Positions 1-9,288 of a stretch of DNA of 64,000 bases are shown here, piece by piece. This DNA comes from Actinomyces sp. oral taxon 170 str. F0386 (GTDB lineage Bacteria; Actinomycetota; Actinomycetes; Actinomycetales; Actinomycetaceae). Below the pieces are notes generated by a model that made no database searches, was not told where the DNA came from, and saw only the letters and a program-made list of their open reading frames with translations. How positions within the stretch are numbered: the stretch's first letter is position 1; the number at the start of each line of letters is the position of its first letter. The stretch is from positions 1-64,000 of the forward strand of contig NZ_GL882573.1 in assembly GCF_000195595.1 (NCBI RefSeq), given 5' to 3'. A program made the position numbers and the translations under genes.

Positions 1-466
1 CGTCCGGCCCGACGTCGGGCTCGGCCCAGGGCTCGGTGCGCACCCAGGCCAGGTCGGCGGGCAGGTCGACCCCGCGGGCCGCCACCTGGGCCGCCGCCCT
101 CGGATCGCCGACCGGCACACCGAGGTTGCGGGCCGCCAGGTTCGCCGTGCCCAGGGGGACGATGCCCATCTGGGCGCCGGTGCCGGCCAGGCCGGCCGCC
201 ACCGAGCGCACGGTTCCGTCCCCGCCCGCGGCCACCACCAGCCGGGCTCCGGCGGCCAGGGCCAGGCGCGCCTGCATCGTGCCGGGCTCGGAGACGCTCG
301 TCTCCAGCCACACGGGTCCGGTGTAGCCGGCCCCTCGCAGCTCGCGCTCCAGCAGGCCCCGCACCACCGCGGTGGCGCGCGGCTTGGAGGGATTGACGAC
401 GACGCAGGCCAACGGCTGCCCGGGGCGCGTCGTCGCTCGGGTCCCGCCGTCGGTGGAGCCGGTCAT
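1..466 (-). CDS. Diacylglycerol kinase family protein, N-terminal part (runs off the left edge)
   Basis: The reading frame opens at the ATG at 466 and stays open to the window edge, giving about 155 residues. Residues 20-26 read CVVVNPS, the usual first strand of the diacylglycerol kinase catalytic fold. Residues 76-90 carry the GGDGT nucleotide-binding motif followed by VRSVA, and GIVPLGTANLAARNLG follows, as in DAGK/YegS/BmrU lipid kinases. The family phosphorylates diacylglycerol or sphingoid-type lipids with ATP at the membrane. The C-terminal half lies outside the window, so the exact substrate class cannot be judged. No neighbour suggests an operon; oxyR downstream is on the same strand but ends at 571, about 100 bases away. 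Confidence 0.85.
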   Translation of the reverse strand, partial: MTGSTDGGTRATTRPGQPLACVVVNPSKPRATAVVRGLLERELRGAGYTGPVWLETSVSEPGTMQARLALAAGARLVVAAGGDGTVRSVAAGLAGTGAQMGIVPLGTANLAARNLGVPVGDPRAAAQVAARGVDLPADLAWVRTEPWAEPDVGPD

Positions 467-570
467 AGGGGCAGGTTAGCCGCCTGTGCGGCCTCGGTCA
501 CGACCCGGGAGGGGCGTAGGAACGTACAGGAGGGCGTGAGCCCGGTGCGGGGTGCGTCTCGGAGCGCGGC

Positions 571-1515
571 TCAGGCCGCAGCCAGGGTCTTGATCGGAGT
601 AACGGGCAGGTCGGCCTCGCTCACCAGGCGCGAGATGAGGGAGGCGAGCTGGGCGAAGTCGGCTCCGCGGGAGGAGGAGACCCGGTGGACCAGGCCCATG
701 TGGCGCACCGGCGCCTCGCCGCCGAAACGGGCGACACCGTACTCCGACGACGGGGAGAGCAGCTGCAGGGCGCCCTCGGGAATGATCGTCACGCCGGAGC
801 CGTGGGCGACCATGCGGGTCACCGTGGACAGGGTGGTGGCCACCGCGACCGGCGGCTGAGAGCCGTAGCGCTGGCACAGGGCCAGGGTCTGGTCGCGCAG
901 GCAGTTGCCCTCGTCAAGCAGGAGGAGGGGCTGGTCATCGAGCTCGGTGGGGCTCACGTCCGTGCGCCCCACCCAGGGGTGGTTCGCGGAGGTGAGGATG
1001 ACGAGCTGCTCGTCGAACATCGGGATCGCAGCGGTGCGCTGGAGGTCGTCCTCCAGGGCGATGATCGCGGCGTCCAGGCGGCCCTGGGCGAGCTGGTCGA
1101 GGTTGTCCCCGGTGACCATCTCACGCAGGTCCAGGTCCATCTGGGGCAGGGCCTCGCGCAGGCCGTCGATGAGGACGGGGGCCAGGTAGGGCGCGATGGT
1201 GGGAATGATGCCCAGGCGCATCGTGCCGCTCAGGGCGGCACCCTGGCTGGAGGCGGCCTCGTTGAAGGCCTCGGCGGCCAGGACGGCGTCGCGGGCGAAG
1301 GGGAGCAAGGCCTCGCCCAGGGAGGTCACCAGGACGCGGCGAGTGGTGCGTTCCACCAGCTCGCCGCCGACGCGCTTCTCCAGGGCGGTGATGGCCTGGG
1401 ACAGGCTGGGCTGGCTGACGCCGAGAGCCGTGGCGGCCTCACCGAAGTGCTGGTGATCGCACAGGGCCACGAAGGCCCGCAGCTGGGAGAAGGACGGAGA
1501 TGATGAGATCGGCAT
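571..1515 (-). CDS. oxyR: LysR-family hydrogen-peroxide sensor OxyR
   Basis: A 314-residue LysR-type regulator with its winged helix-turn-helix at residues 8-66 (SQPSLSQAITALEKRVG is the recognition region). The C-terminal sensor domain contains GNCLRDQTLALC. Its cysteines at 205 and 214 are nine residues apart, exactly as the redox pair C199/C208 of E. coli OxyR, so peroxide sensing by disulfide formation is well supported. In the family the oxidised protein activates catalase, alkyl hydroperoxide reductase and iron-sequestration genes, and usually represses itself. No obvious target gene is adjacent. An AT-rich palindrome lies about 190 bases upstream of the start in the long leader region and may be an operator. 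Confidence 0.9.
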   Translation of the reverse strand: MPISSSPSFSQLRAFVALCDHQHFGEAATALGVSQPSLSQAITALEKRVGGELVERTTRRVLVTSLGEALLPFARDAVLAAEAFNEAASSQGAALSGTMRLGIIPTIAPYLAPVLIDGLREALPQMDLDLREMVTGDNLDQLAQGRLDAAIIALEDDLQRTAAIPMFDEQLVILTSANHPWVGRTDVSPTELDDQPLLLLDEGNCLRDQTLALCQRYGSQPPVAVATTLSTVTRMVAHGSGVTIIPEGALQLLSPSSEYGVARFGGEAPVRHMGLVHRVSSSRGADFAQLASLISRLVSEADLPVTPIKTLAAA

Positions 1516-2018
1516 GAGTTGTGGTCCTGTGGTCGGGGGCCCGCATCACTGCGATCGGCGAGCCTGATATGACGGAGTGACAGAAAGTCGTGGACAGACG
1601 ACTGGCCGGGAAGAGTGGGGAGAGTGGTGCAGGAGGCGGCGCAGGCAGGTCTCCAACGTGGCGGCCCGGGAACACCGTCGGGAACTATAGGGTACACCGA
1701 TTGAAATAGATTCTATTCACAGGTGGATTACGTTGGTAGTAGGAAGTGGGTCACGTTCGCCGCTCAGGCCTGGTGTGCACAGGCGCGAGCGTGTTTGAAT
1801 CGCACGTCTGTCATTCGAGCGCACTTTTCGGCCGATCCACTGGTTGATTCATGGGTCGAGGGGCCTGTGGGCCGTCGCGAGGCGACACTCATCCGACGTC
1901 GGATTGCGGCCGATCCGGCTGGAGTGTCAGGTCCGCCACGTCCCCGGTGACGGCCCGTCTCCGCCGGGACTCAGGAGAGGGTGCGGAGTCGGGCGCCCTC
2001 CTGACTACACTCAGGGGC
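1516..2018. other. Intergenic region between divergent oxyR and serS
   Basis: About 500 bases without a convincing gene. It holds an AT-rich palindrome near 1711 and the serS upstream region. Short open frames on both strands here have no recognisable protein features. The sequence just before serS reads ctgactacactcagggg, in which TACACT could be a -10 element close to the start, suggesting a short or absent leader for serS. Confidence 0.6.
1702..1719. promoter_or_regulatory. AT-rich palindrome, candidate operator upstream of oxyR
   Basis: AATAGA and TCTATT are perfect inverted arms centred on T1711, with a looser outer TGA...TCA. In this GC-rich region the element stands out. The ATAG...CTAT core resembles an OxyR half-site pair, and the overall shape also resembles Fur-family 7-1-7 boxes. 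It lies between oxyR and serS and could serve either, with autoregulation of oxyR the simplest guess. Confidence 0.4.
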
Positions 2019-3299
2019 ATGATCGACCTGCGTGCGCTTCGCGAGAACCCCGAGCCCTTCCGAGCCAGCCAGCGAGCCCGCGGTGCCGACGTCGATCTCG
2101 TTGACCGCGTCATCGCCGCCGACGAGACCCGCCGTCAGGCACTGGCAGCCTTCGAGAACCTCCGCGCCGAGCAGAAGGCCGTCTCCCGGTCCGTGGGGAA
2201 GGCCTCGCCGCAGGAGCGCCCGGCGATCCTCGCCAGCGCCAAGGAGCTGGCCGAGCAGGTCAAGGCCGCCGAGGCCGCCTCCTCGGCCGCAGCCGCCGAC
2301 CTCGACGCCCTGGCCCGCCAGTTCGCCAACCTCATCGAAGGGGCGCCGTCGGGAGGGGAGGAGGACTACGTCGTCCTGCGCCACGAGGGCGGCGAGCCCC
2401 GCGACTTCGCCGCCGAGGGCTTCGAGCCGGCCGACCACCTGGCGATCGGCGAGGGCCTGGACATCATCGACACCCGCCGCGGCGCCAAGGTCTCCGGCGC
2501 CCGCTTCTACTACCTCAAGGGCTGGGGCATGCGCCTGGAGCTGGCGCTCATGACGGCGGCCCTGGAGGCCGCCGTCGCCCACGGCTTCACCCCGATGACC
2601 ACCCCCACCCTCGTGACCCCGCAGGTCATGGGCGGCACCGGCTTCCTGGGCGCGCACAGCGACGAGATCTACTACCTGCCCGCCGACGACCTCTACCTCA
2701 CCGGCACCTCCGAGGTGGCCCTGGCCGGCTACCACGCCGACGAGATCCTCGACCTGTCCGCCGGGCCCAGGCGCTACATGGGCTGGTCCACCTGCTACCG
2801 CCGCGAGGCCGGCGCCGCCGGCAAGGACACCCGCGGCATCATCCGGGTCCACCAGTTCAACAAGGCCGAGATGTTCTCCTACTGCCGCCCCGAGGACGCC
2901 GAGGCCGAGCACGCCCGGCTCCTGGCCATGGAGGAGGAGATGCTGGCCCTGGTCGAGCTGCCCTACCGGGTCATCGACACCGCCGCCGGGGACCTGGGCT
3001 CTTCGGCCGCCCGCAAGTTCGACTGCGAGGCCTGGCTGCCCACCCAGCAGCGCTGGATGGAGGTCACCTCCACCTCCAACTGCACCACCTACCAGGCCCG
3101 CCGCCTGGCCGTGCGCGAGCGCCGGGAGGGTGGCACGAGCCCCGTGGCCACCCTCAACGGGACCCTGGCCACCACCCGCTGGATGGTCGCCATCCTGGAG
3201 AACCACCAGCAGGCCGACGGCTCGGTGCGCGTACCCGCGGGCCTGCGCCCCTACCTGGGCGGCCTGGAGGTCATCGAGCCCGTCGGCGCCACCGCCTGA
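2019..3299 (+). CDS. serS: Seryl-tRNA synthetase
   Basis: A 426-residue class II synthetase that charges tRNA-Ser with serine, in the cytoplasm. The N-terminal residues ([18 protein letters not shown]) and the coiled-coil arm (about 30-105) are typical. The class II core includes [16 protein letters not shown], the motif 2 region with [22 protein letters not shown], and a C-terminal motif 3 with [18 protein letters not shown]. The frame is open further upstream to 1851, but the canonical MIDL start at 2019 matches family length and is preferred. The HAD gene follows after 11 bases, so the two are probably co-transcribed. Two tRNA-Ser genes lie elsewhere in the window. Confidence 0.96.
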   Translation: MIDLRALRENPEPFRASQRARGADVDLVDRVIAADETRRQALAAFENLRAEQKAVSRSVGKASPQERPAILASAKELAEQVKAAEAASSAAAADLDALARQFANLIEGAPSGGEEDYVVLRHEGGEPRDFAAEGFEPADHLAIGEGLDIIDTRRGAKVSGARFYYLKGWGMRLELALMTAALEAAVAHGFTPMTTPTLVTPQVMGGTGFLGAHSDEIYYLPADDLYLTGTSEVALAGYHADEILDLSAGPRRYMGWSTCYRREAGAAGKDTRGIIRVHQFNKAEMFSYCRPEDAEAEHARLLAMEEEMLALVELPYRVIDTAAGDLGSSAARKFDCEAWLPTQQRWMEVTSTSNCTTYQARRLAVRERREGGTSPVATLNGTLATTRWMVAILENHQQADGSVRVPAGLRPYLGGLEVIEPVGATA

Positions 3300-3310
3300 G
3301 GGTCGGTCCC

Positions 3311-4489
3311 ATGAGCCCCACGCCATCGCCCACCTCGTCGACGACGCCGGAGCCCCTGCCTGAGGCCGCCGGTGCTGCCGATGCCGCAAGCGGCACCGGC
3401 AGCACGGAGCCCACCGGCAACGGCCCGGCCATCAACCCCGCCACCGGGATCGCCCCGGCCGGCCAGCCCCTGACCCACCTGGGCGGCTCCGCGGAGTACC
3501 TCGAGCAGCTCGACGGCGTCGAGAGCGGCTCCGAGTCCGCCGGAGAGGCCGGCTCCGGGGCTGGAAGGCGCGTGCTGCGTCGTCGGGCCCTGAACCACGA
3601 GGAGTACCACGCCCTCGTCCAGGACCGGATGTGGGACCTCGACGCCCTGGAGGCCGCCGGCGGCGCCCGGCTCGCTCCGGGTGACGGGCTCGTCGTGGCC
3701 CTTGACGTCGACGGCACTATCCTCGACATGGACGGGTGCGTCTCGGAGCGGGTCATGGCCTCCATCGCCCGCCTGCGCGCCCACAAGGTGCCCGTGGTCA
3801 TCTCCACCGGGCGCGGGATCGCCGCCGCCATGCCGGTGGTACGCCACCTGGGGCTGTCCACCGGCTGGATGGTGTGCGCCAACGGCGCCCTGACCCTGCG
3901 GCTCGACCCGGACGCCCCCGGCGGCTACGAGGTGGTCGACTCGCGCACCTTCGACCCGCGCACCGCCATTGAGACCCTGCACGCCGCCGTGCCCGACGGG
4001 ATCATCGCCGTCGAGGATCCCGGCGTCGGGTTCAAGGTCTCCCGGCTCTTCCCCGACGGCGAGCTCATCGAGGACCAGCGGGTCGTCACCTTCGACGAGC
4101 TCGTCTCCCAGCCCGTCACCCGCGTGGTCCTGCGGGCGCCGGGCATGTCCGTGGAGCGCTTCTCCGAGATCGTGGCCGACTCCGGGCTGCACTCGGTGGA
4201 GTACGCCATCGGCTGGACGGCCTGGCTCGACGTCGCCCCCGAGGGAGTCACCAAGGCCTCCGCCCTCGAGGCGCTCGCCGCCCGCCTGGGCGCCGACCCC
4301 GCCCGTACCCTCGCGGTCGGGGACGGCTCCAACGACGTCGAGATGATCGAGTGGGCCGGGGCCGGAGTCGTCATGGGCAGCGCGCCCCCGTGGGTGCGCG
4401 ACCGCGGCGATATCCTGACCGAGCCCGTGTGGCGGGACGGCTGCGCCGCCGTCCTGGACGCCCTCATAGAACGAGTAAGGCACCCCTGA
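3311..4489 (+). CDS. HAD-superfamily (Cof-type) phosphatase with long N-terminal extension
   Basis: A 392-residue protein. Residues 1-120 form a low-complexity Pro/Ser/Gly-rich region followed by a short helical segment, which is unusual for the family. The Cof-type HAD core starts near residue 128 with DVDGTILDMDG (nucleophile D132, acid D134), continues with the STGRG threonine/serine motif, and ends with VGDGSNDVEMIEWAGAGVVMGS, the metal-binding motif IV. Members dephosphorylate sugar phosphates or nucleotides; the exact substrate cannot be read from sequence. It starts 11 bases after serS, and its stop codon overlaps the start of the next gene, so a three-gene transcript is likely. Confidence 0.85.
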   Translation: MSPTPSPTSSTTPEPLPEAAGAADAASGTGSTEPTGNGPAINPATGIAPAGQPLTHLGGSAEYLEQLDGVESGSESAGEAGSGAGRRVLRRRALNHEEYHALVQDRMWDLDALEAAGGARLAPGDGLVVALDVDGTILDMDGCVSERVMASIARLRAHKVPVVISTGRGIAAAMPVVRHLGLSTGWMVCANGALTLRLDPDAPGGYEVVDSRTFDPRTAIETLHAAVPDGIIAVEDPGVGFKVSRLFPDGELIEDQRVVTFDELVSQPVTRVVLRAPGMSVERFSEIVADSGLHSVEYAIGWTAWLDVAPEGVTKASALEALAARLGADPARTLAVGDGSNDVEMIEWAGAGVVMGSAPPWVRDRGDILTEPVWRDGCAAVLDALIERVRHP

Positions 4490-6120
4490 TGCGACAGTCC
4501 CCCCTCCCTGTCTCCCACCACAACGTCATCCGTGAGAACTCCACCGACGATGCCGGTCGGTCCGGTCGGTCCGGTCGGTCCGACGGGCCGGCCGCCGCGG
4601 GCCGACGACGCGGTACCGGCCGACTGCGACGGACCGGTCGACTTCTCGCGGCCACCAGCGCCCTGACCCTGGCGGCCGCTGCCAGTGCCGCCTGCTCGGC
4701 CGGCGGGGCCGGCTCGGCGTCGGCTTCGGGCTGCGCCGCCTACAAGGCCTACCAGGGGCACGAGGGCGCCACCGTCACCGTCTCCAGCGGCCTGACCGGC
4801 ACCGAGGCCGAGCGCTTCGAGGCCTCCGTGGCCGAGTTCGAGAAGTGCACGGGCATCGACGTCGAGCACACCGGCACCACCGAGCTGCGCTCGCAGCTGC
4901 TCAACGGCTCGGGCGCGGACCTGTCCTCCAGCAGGGGGGCCTCGCCGTCGAGCCAGGACGATCCTGAGAACCTGCCCGACCTGGCGATCGTGCCGCAGCC
5001 GGGGATGGTGGCCGAGCTCGTCGACACCGGTGTGGTCCACCCGCTGCCGAACACGGTCAACAGCAACGTGGAGGCCGGCTGGGACCGGCACTGGATCCAG
5101 GTCGGCATCCACGCCTCCGTGCCGTACGCCGCCCCGCTCATGGCCTCGGTGAAGTCCCTCGTGTGGTACTCGCCGGACGCCTTCGCCAAGGCCGGCTACA
5201 AGGTGCCCGGCACCTGGGCCGAGCTGGAGGCCCTGACCCGCAAGGTCCGCGCCGATCACCCCGACGGCTCCGTGACGCCCTGGTGTGTGGGCGCCTCCGA
5301 CGGGGAGTCCACCGGCTGGGTCATGACCGACTGGCTCGAGGATGTCATGCTCTCCACCCAGGGGTCCGGCGCCTACGAGACCTGGGCCTCGCACCGGGTG
5401 CCCGTGGACTCCTCGGGCGCCGTGGAGGCGCTCGACGCCGTCAGCTCCCTGGTCCTGGCCGACGGGAACGTGGCCGGCGGGCGCGGCTCGATCATCTCCC
5501 GGAGCCCTGAGCAGGCCGGGGCCGACCTGGTCAAGGGCAGTTGCCTCATGCTGCACGCCTCTTCCTCCTTCGAGAGCCGCTTCCCGGAGGGCACCGCCAT
5601 CACCGACGCCGACGGCGCGAACCCGGTGGCGGTCCAGGCGCCCACCGCCACCGGGAGCGTCGCCGCCGAGGGCGGCGGCAAGACGGCCGGGCCGACGGCG
5701 TCGTCGACGTCGAGTGGCACCAAGGTCTCGGCCTTCGTCACCCCGGCGATGGACCGTGGCTCGGACGCCGTGCTGGTGGGCACCGACTATCTCGTGGCCT
5801 TCACCAGCTCGGACGCGGCCAACGCGGTCATGGCCTACCTGACCTCCCGGGACTGGGCCCGCACCCGGATGGCGATGGGCGGGGTGGCGACCGCCTACCA
5901 GGGCGTCGACCCGGACCTGGCTCCCAGCGACGTCGGCCGGCGTGCCACCACACTGCTCCAGTCGCGTCAGACAACCGTGGAGATGGACGCCTCCGACTCG
6001 ATGCCCGTGGGCGTGGGCAGCAGTGCCCTGTGGCTGGCGCTGAGCCGTTGGTCGACCGGGGCGATGACCTCCCAGGAGGCGCTCACGCAGGCCGAGTCGG
6101 CCTGGCCGAAGCAGAAGTAG
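4489..6120 (+). CDS. ABC-type extracellular (sugar-type) solute-binding lipoprotein
   Basis: A 543-residue exported protein. The start is chosen at the ATG overlapping the upstream stop (TGATG), although the frame is open from 4351. Residues 45-69 form a basic then hydrophobic signal ending ASAAC with C69 as probable lipid-modified cysteine; the lipobox is not perfect. The mature part matches family 1 solute-binding proteins (TVTVSSGLTGTEAERFEASVAEFEKCTGIDV; later YLVAFTSSDAANAVMAYLTSRDWA). It contains a Gly/Thr/Ser insert near 380-405. No permease or ATPase genes are adjacent, so its transporter must be encoded elsewhere or lost. A sugar isomerase follows after about 95 bases. Confidence 0.85.
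   Translation: MRQSPLPVSHHNVIRENSTDDAGRSGRSGRSDGPAAAGRRRGTGRLRRTGRLLAATSALTLAAAASAACSAGGAGSASASGCAAYKAYQGHEGATVTVSSGLTGTEAERFEASVAEFEKCTGIDVEHTGTTELRSQLLNGSGADLSSSRGASPSSQDDPENLPDLAIVPQPGMVAELVDTGVVHPLPNTVNSNVEAGWDRHWIQVGIHASVPYAAPLMASVKSLVWYSPDAFAKAGYKVPGTWAELEALTRKVRADHPDGSVTPWCVGASDGESTGWVMTDWLEDVMLSTQGSGAYETWASHRVPVDSSGAVEALDAVSSLVLADGNVAGGRGSIISRSPEQAGADLVKGSCLMLHASSSFESRFPEGTAITDADGANPVAVQAPTATGSVAAEGGGKTAGPTASSTSSGTKVSAFVTPAMDRGSDAVLVGTDYLVAFTSSDAANAVMAYLTSRDWARTRMAMGGVATAYQGVDPDLAPSDVGRRATTLLQSRQTTVEMDASDSMPVGVGSSALWLALSRWSTGAMTSQEALTQAESAWPKQK
4555..4581 (+). repeat. Three tandem copies of a 9-bp repeat
   Basis: GGTCGGTCC occurs three times in a row inside the N-terminal coding part of the solute-binding protein and encodes GRS three times. 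It is in frame and lies before the signal peptide, so copy-number change would alter only the N-terminal cytoplasmic tail. Confidence 0.85.
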
Positions 6121-6214
6121 CCGGGGCGGGGCGTGTCATCGGGCTCAGCCTGGAGCATTGATCCGCGCGAGACGGGTCGATAGCCTTGAATCCCCAGCGG
6201 ATCAAGGAGGACTC

Positions 6215-7564
6215 ATGGGACTGGGATGGTTCGGCGCCCCCGAGCACAAGCGTTGGCTGGCCTACGAGACGCATGCCCTGCTGCACTACGCGCGCGCTGC
6301 GAAGGTGCCCACCGGGTTCGGGTGGATCGGCCAGGACGGCGAGGTGGACCCCTCCCATCCGGTCGAACTGTGGATCACCGGTCGCATGACCTTCGCCTTC
6401 TCCCTGGGGGCGCTCATGGGCATCCCTGGCTGCCGCCGCTACGCCGACCACGGCGTGCGCGCCCTGAACGGCCCTCTGCGCGACCCGGTCAACGGCGGCT
6501 GGTACTCGGCGATCGGCCTCGAGCCCGACGCCGATGGGCGTGGCGTCCCGATCGACCCCGAGGCCCGTAAGGAGTGCTACCAGCACGCCTTCGTGCTCCT
6601 GGCCGCGGCCACCGCAACAGCCGCCGACCGGCCCGGCGCCCATGAGCTGCTGCGCGATGCCATCGCGATCCAGGACCGCCACTGGTGGGACGAGGCGCAG
6701 CAGATGCCGGTCGAGTCCTACGCCGCCGACTTCACCGACCCCGAGGACTACCGGGGTATCAACGCCGCCATGCACACGGTGGAGGCCTACCTGGCCACCG
6801 CCGACGTCACCGGGGAGGTGCGCTGGCTGGAGCGGGCGCTGAAGATCGTCGACTTCGCAGTCAACGTCCAGGCCCGCCAGCACGGCTGGCGCCTGCCCGA
6901 GCACTACAGCACCTCCTGGGAACCGCGGCTCGACTACAACCACGACGAGCCGGCTCATCCCTTCCGGCCCTACGGCGTCACGCCGGGCCACGGCCTGGAG
7001 TGGGCGCGACTGACCGTGCAGCTGCGTGGGGCCCTCATCAACCGCTCCATGAGTGCGCCGGACTGGATGCTGGATGCTGCCGAGCACATCTTCGAGCAGG
7101 CCCGCACCGACGGCTGGCGCGTCGGCGGCGCCCCCGGCTTCGTCTACACCACGGACTTCGACGGCAAGCCGATGGTCCATGAGCGCATGCACTGGGTGGT
7201 CTGCGAGGGCATCTCGGCCTCGGCCGCCATCCGTCGGGCTCTGCTCGACGACGGGCACGGGGAGATCGATGTCGAGCACTACGAGCACTGCTACCGGGCC
7301 TGGATCGACTACGCCGAGGAGTTCCTCATCGAGGCGCCCGGCGTGTGGACCCACGAGCTCGACCGCGACAACCAGCCCTCGACCCGTACCTGGGCCGGGC
7401 ACCCGGACATCTACCACGCCCTGCAGGCCACGCTCATGGCGCGTCTGCCGGTGTGGCCGGCGATCGGGCAGGCCCTGGCCGAGGGGCGGCTCGACGAACC
7501 GGACTCGCCGCTGCCGGCGCGCGCCAGCAAGCCGCACCGGCGAGGGTTCTTCAGTAGGTCCTGA
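6215..7564 (+). CDS. AGE-family sugar isomerase/epimerase (N-acylglucosamine 2-epimerase or YihS-like)
   Basis: A 449-residue (alpha/alpha)6-barrel enzyme. ATG at 6215 is chosen because AAGGAGGA sits seven bases before it. Family signatures include ELWITGRMTFAFSLGAL near 51-67, NAAMHTVEAYL with H187, GHGLEWARL with H259, and the C-terminal HERMHWVVCEG. These histidines correspond to the general acid/base residues of AGE and of YihS-type aldose-ketose isomerases. The length and the GHxxEW pattern favour a YihS/mannose-isomerase-like role over N-acetylglucosamine 2-epimerase, but the substrate is not decided. The location next to a sugar-binding lipoprotein and a HAD phosphatase suggests a small sugar-use group. 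Confidence 0.85.
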   Translation: MGLGWFGAPEHKRWLAYETHALLHYARAAKVPTGFGWIGQDGEVDPSHPVELWITGRMTFAFSLGALMGIPGCRRYADHGVRALNGPLRDPVNGGWYSAIGLEPDADGRGVPIDPEARKECYQHAFVLLAAATATAADRPGAHELLRDAIAIQDRHWWDEAQQMPVESYAADFTDPEDYRGINAAMHTVEAYLATADVTGEVRWLERALKIVDFAVNVQARQHGWRLPEHYSTSWEPRLDYNHDEPAHPFRPYGVTPGHGLEWARLTVQLRGALINRSMSAPDWMLDAAEHIFEQARTDGWRVGGAPGFVYTTDFDGKPMVHERMHWVVCEGISASAAIRRALLDDGHGEIDVEHYEHCYRAWIDYAEEFLIEAPGVWTHELDRDNQPSTRTWAGHPDIYHALQATLMARLPVWPAIGQALAEGRLDEPDSPLPARASKPHRRGFFSRS

Positions 7565-7665
7565 CGTCGCTGGGTGCCCTGAGCGGGCCGCCGGTGGGCC
7601 CGGTGGACCGTGGGGCTCGCAGGGATGGTAGGGTCTATGCCTGTCGCGCCCCGAGGGCGCGGCCT

Positions 7666-7753
7666 GGAGAGGTGACAGAGCGGCCGAATGTGGCGGTCTT
7701 GAAAACCGCTGTGCGCCTGGCGCACCGGGGGTTCGAATCCCTCCCTCTCCGCT
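7666..7753 (+). tRNA. tRNA-Ser (anticodon TGA)
   Basis: An 88-nt tRNA with a long variable arm. The acceptor GGAGAGG pairs with CCTCTCC; the anticodon loop sequence cttgaaa presents TGA; the T-loop is TTCGAAT. The CCA end is not encoded. It forms the left boundary of a lower-GC patch. Confidence 0.95.
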
Positions 7754-7805
7754 CAAGCAACGCAATCACCTTCCGTGATACCGAGTTTGCGAACGAGGGG
7801 AAGAC

Positions 7806-9221
7806 GTGACGGAAGATTCCCTAGCCATAACAGTCAACGCTCGGCAGTGGATCGGGCTGTGCGCGTTGGCTGGTGGGTACTTCATTGCTCTCCTCGATCT
7901 GACAATTATCAACCTCGCAGTTCCCTCGCTGACACGGGACTTAGGCGCGTCCACAGCCCAGGTGTTCTGGGCGGTCAACAGCTACGGTCTCGTTCTCGCA
8001 CTGGCGATCATCCCGTCAGGTCGTTTAGGTGATCGATTCGGGCACCGACGCCTCTTCCACCTTGGGACGATCATCTTGGCAGCTGCCAGCCTCGCCTGCG
8101 GTGTTGCGACCTCTCCGTTCGTCTTGATCGTCGGCCGGTTCCTTCAGGGACTCGGTGCCGGCATGCTGGTGCCACAGACTCTCACGCTCATCGGTGTCAC
8201 CTTCCCTGAAAAGATTCGTGGGCGCGCAGTCGGCATCTGGGGATCAATTGCAGGAACTGCATCCATCATCGGTCCCCTGGCCGGCGGAGTGTTGATTGAC
8301 GGTCTCAGTTGGCGATGGGTCTTCCTCATCAACCTTCCGATTGCGGCTCTCGTCGTGGTTCTAGGTCTGCGAAGCCTTCCAATCGAGATGGCCCGTTCCG
8401 TGAGACTTGATCTCGTGGGCACCTTTCTCGCAGGCATCGGCCTTGTGGCACTTCTCTATGGATGTCTGCAAGGTCCCCATGCGGGCTGGGACCTGTTAAC
8501 CATTGCTTGCCTGCCGTTTGCTGTGTTCTGCCTGTTTGTGTTCTTCCGGTATGAACGTCGGATAGATCCGGCGCACGCAGTTTTTCCACAGTCTCTTCGC
8601 AGAAATCCACGGTTCCTCGTTGCCGCTTTGTTCGGGCTCTTTGCGGCCCTTGGTGTATTCGCCTTGACGTTTCTCGTATCGAACTACATCCAGTCCGTGC
8701 TGGGGCAAACGGCGTTCTGGGCGGGCTTTGTTCTCGCGCCAGCGTCGATTGCGTCTGTGGTCACAGCACCTATTGCGGGTCGCTGGGTTGATGAGGGGGA
8801 AGCTCGCCTCGTTCTACAGATCGGCTTCGGGGCCTCCGCGGTGGGAACCGCCCTGAGTATGCTGATCGCCGCTATGGGGGGTTCTTGGGTGTGGTTCTTG
8901 GGGGCGACCGTCGTTTTCGGTATAGGAAACGGGTTTGTGATGGCGCCACTGACGACAGTAGGTATGACTGCGCTGAGGGGTGACGAGTTCGGTGCTGCGT
9001 CATCTCTCCTCAATGTCCTTCGTCAAGCCGGCCCTGTGTTAGGGGGAGCCGTTGTCGGACTCTTGATGCAGATGCTCGCCGCTATGCCTACCGAAGTCGA
9101 CCCCCTGGGGATTTCGAGTTCGGTCGTTGCGTGGGTATTGGGCGTTCCCTTGCTGCTATTTATTGTCGGTCTCTTTGTGTATTCGCTCGTTCCGAGGTCG
9201 CTGGTGTCAGCAATTGATTGA
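7806..9221 (+). CDS. MFS drug-efflux transporter, DHA2/14-TM (EmrB/QacA-like)
   Basis: A 471-residue membrane protein with about 14 hydrophobic segments. The early segment LDLTIINLAVPSL matches DHA2-family motif D1 (LDxTIVNVALP), followed by GRLGDRFGHRRLF (motif A) and GRFLQGLGAGMLVPQTLTLI with GSIAGTASIIGPLAGGVLID (motif C, antiporter signature). The start is a GTG at 7806. The family exports cationic dyes, antiseptics and antibiotics using the proton gradient. Codon use is visibly less GC-biased than its neighbours (many tt/at third positions), which suggests transfer from another actinobacterium. No adjacent TetR or MarR regulator is seen. Confidence 0.92.
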   Translation: MTEDSLAITVNARQWIGLCALAGGYFIALLDLTIINLAVPSLTRDLGASTAQVFWAVNSYGLVLALAIIPSGRLGDRFGHRRLFHLGTIILAAASLACGVATSPFVLIVGRFLQGLGAGMLVPQTLTLIGVTFPEKIRGRAVGIWGSIAGTASIIGPLAGGVLIDGLSWRWVFLINLPIAALVVVLGLRSLPIEMARSVRLDLVGTFLAGIGLVALLYGCLQGPHAGWDLLTIACLPFAVFCLFVFFRYERRIDPAHAVFPQSLRRNPRFLVAALFGLFAALGVFALTFLVSNYIQSVLGQTAFWAGFVLAPASIASVVTAPIAGRWVDEGEARLVLQIGFGASAVGTALSMLIAAMGGSWVWFLGATVVFGIGNGFVMAPLTTVGMTALRGDEFGAASSLLNVLRQAGPVLGGAVVGLLMQMLAAMPTEVDPLGISSSVVAWVLGVPLLLFIVGLFVYSLVPRSLVSAID

Positions 9222-9288
9222 GGTGGTTCCGCGGCAGAGTTCCGCCGTGCATGCTGTCGTTGATTTAAAAAGACGTGTCCCACGGAGG

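Noticed and set aside
1851-2018. N-terminal extension of serS to 482 residues
   Set aside because: The upstream codons have no family similarity, and the canonical [12 protein letters not shown] start is at 2019.
1971-3389. A 472-codon open frame on the minus strand opposite serS
   Set aside because: Antisense of a clear housekeeping gene; composition is that of a shadow frame.
4555-4581. 9-bp tandem repeat as a phase-variation switch
   Set aside because: Unit length is a multiple of three and it lies before the signal peptide, so changes would not switch the frame.
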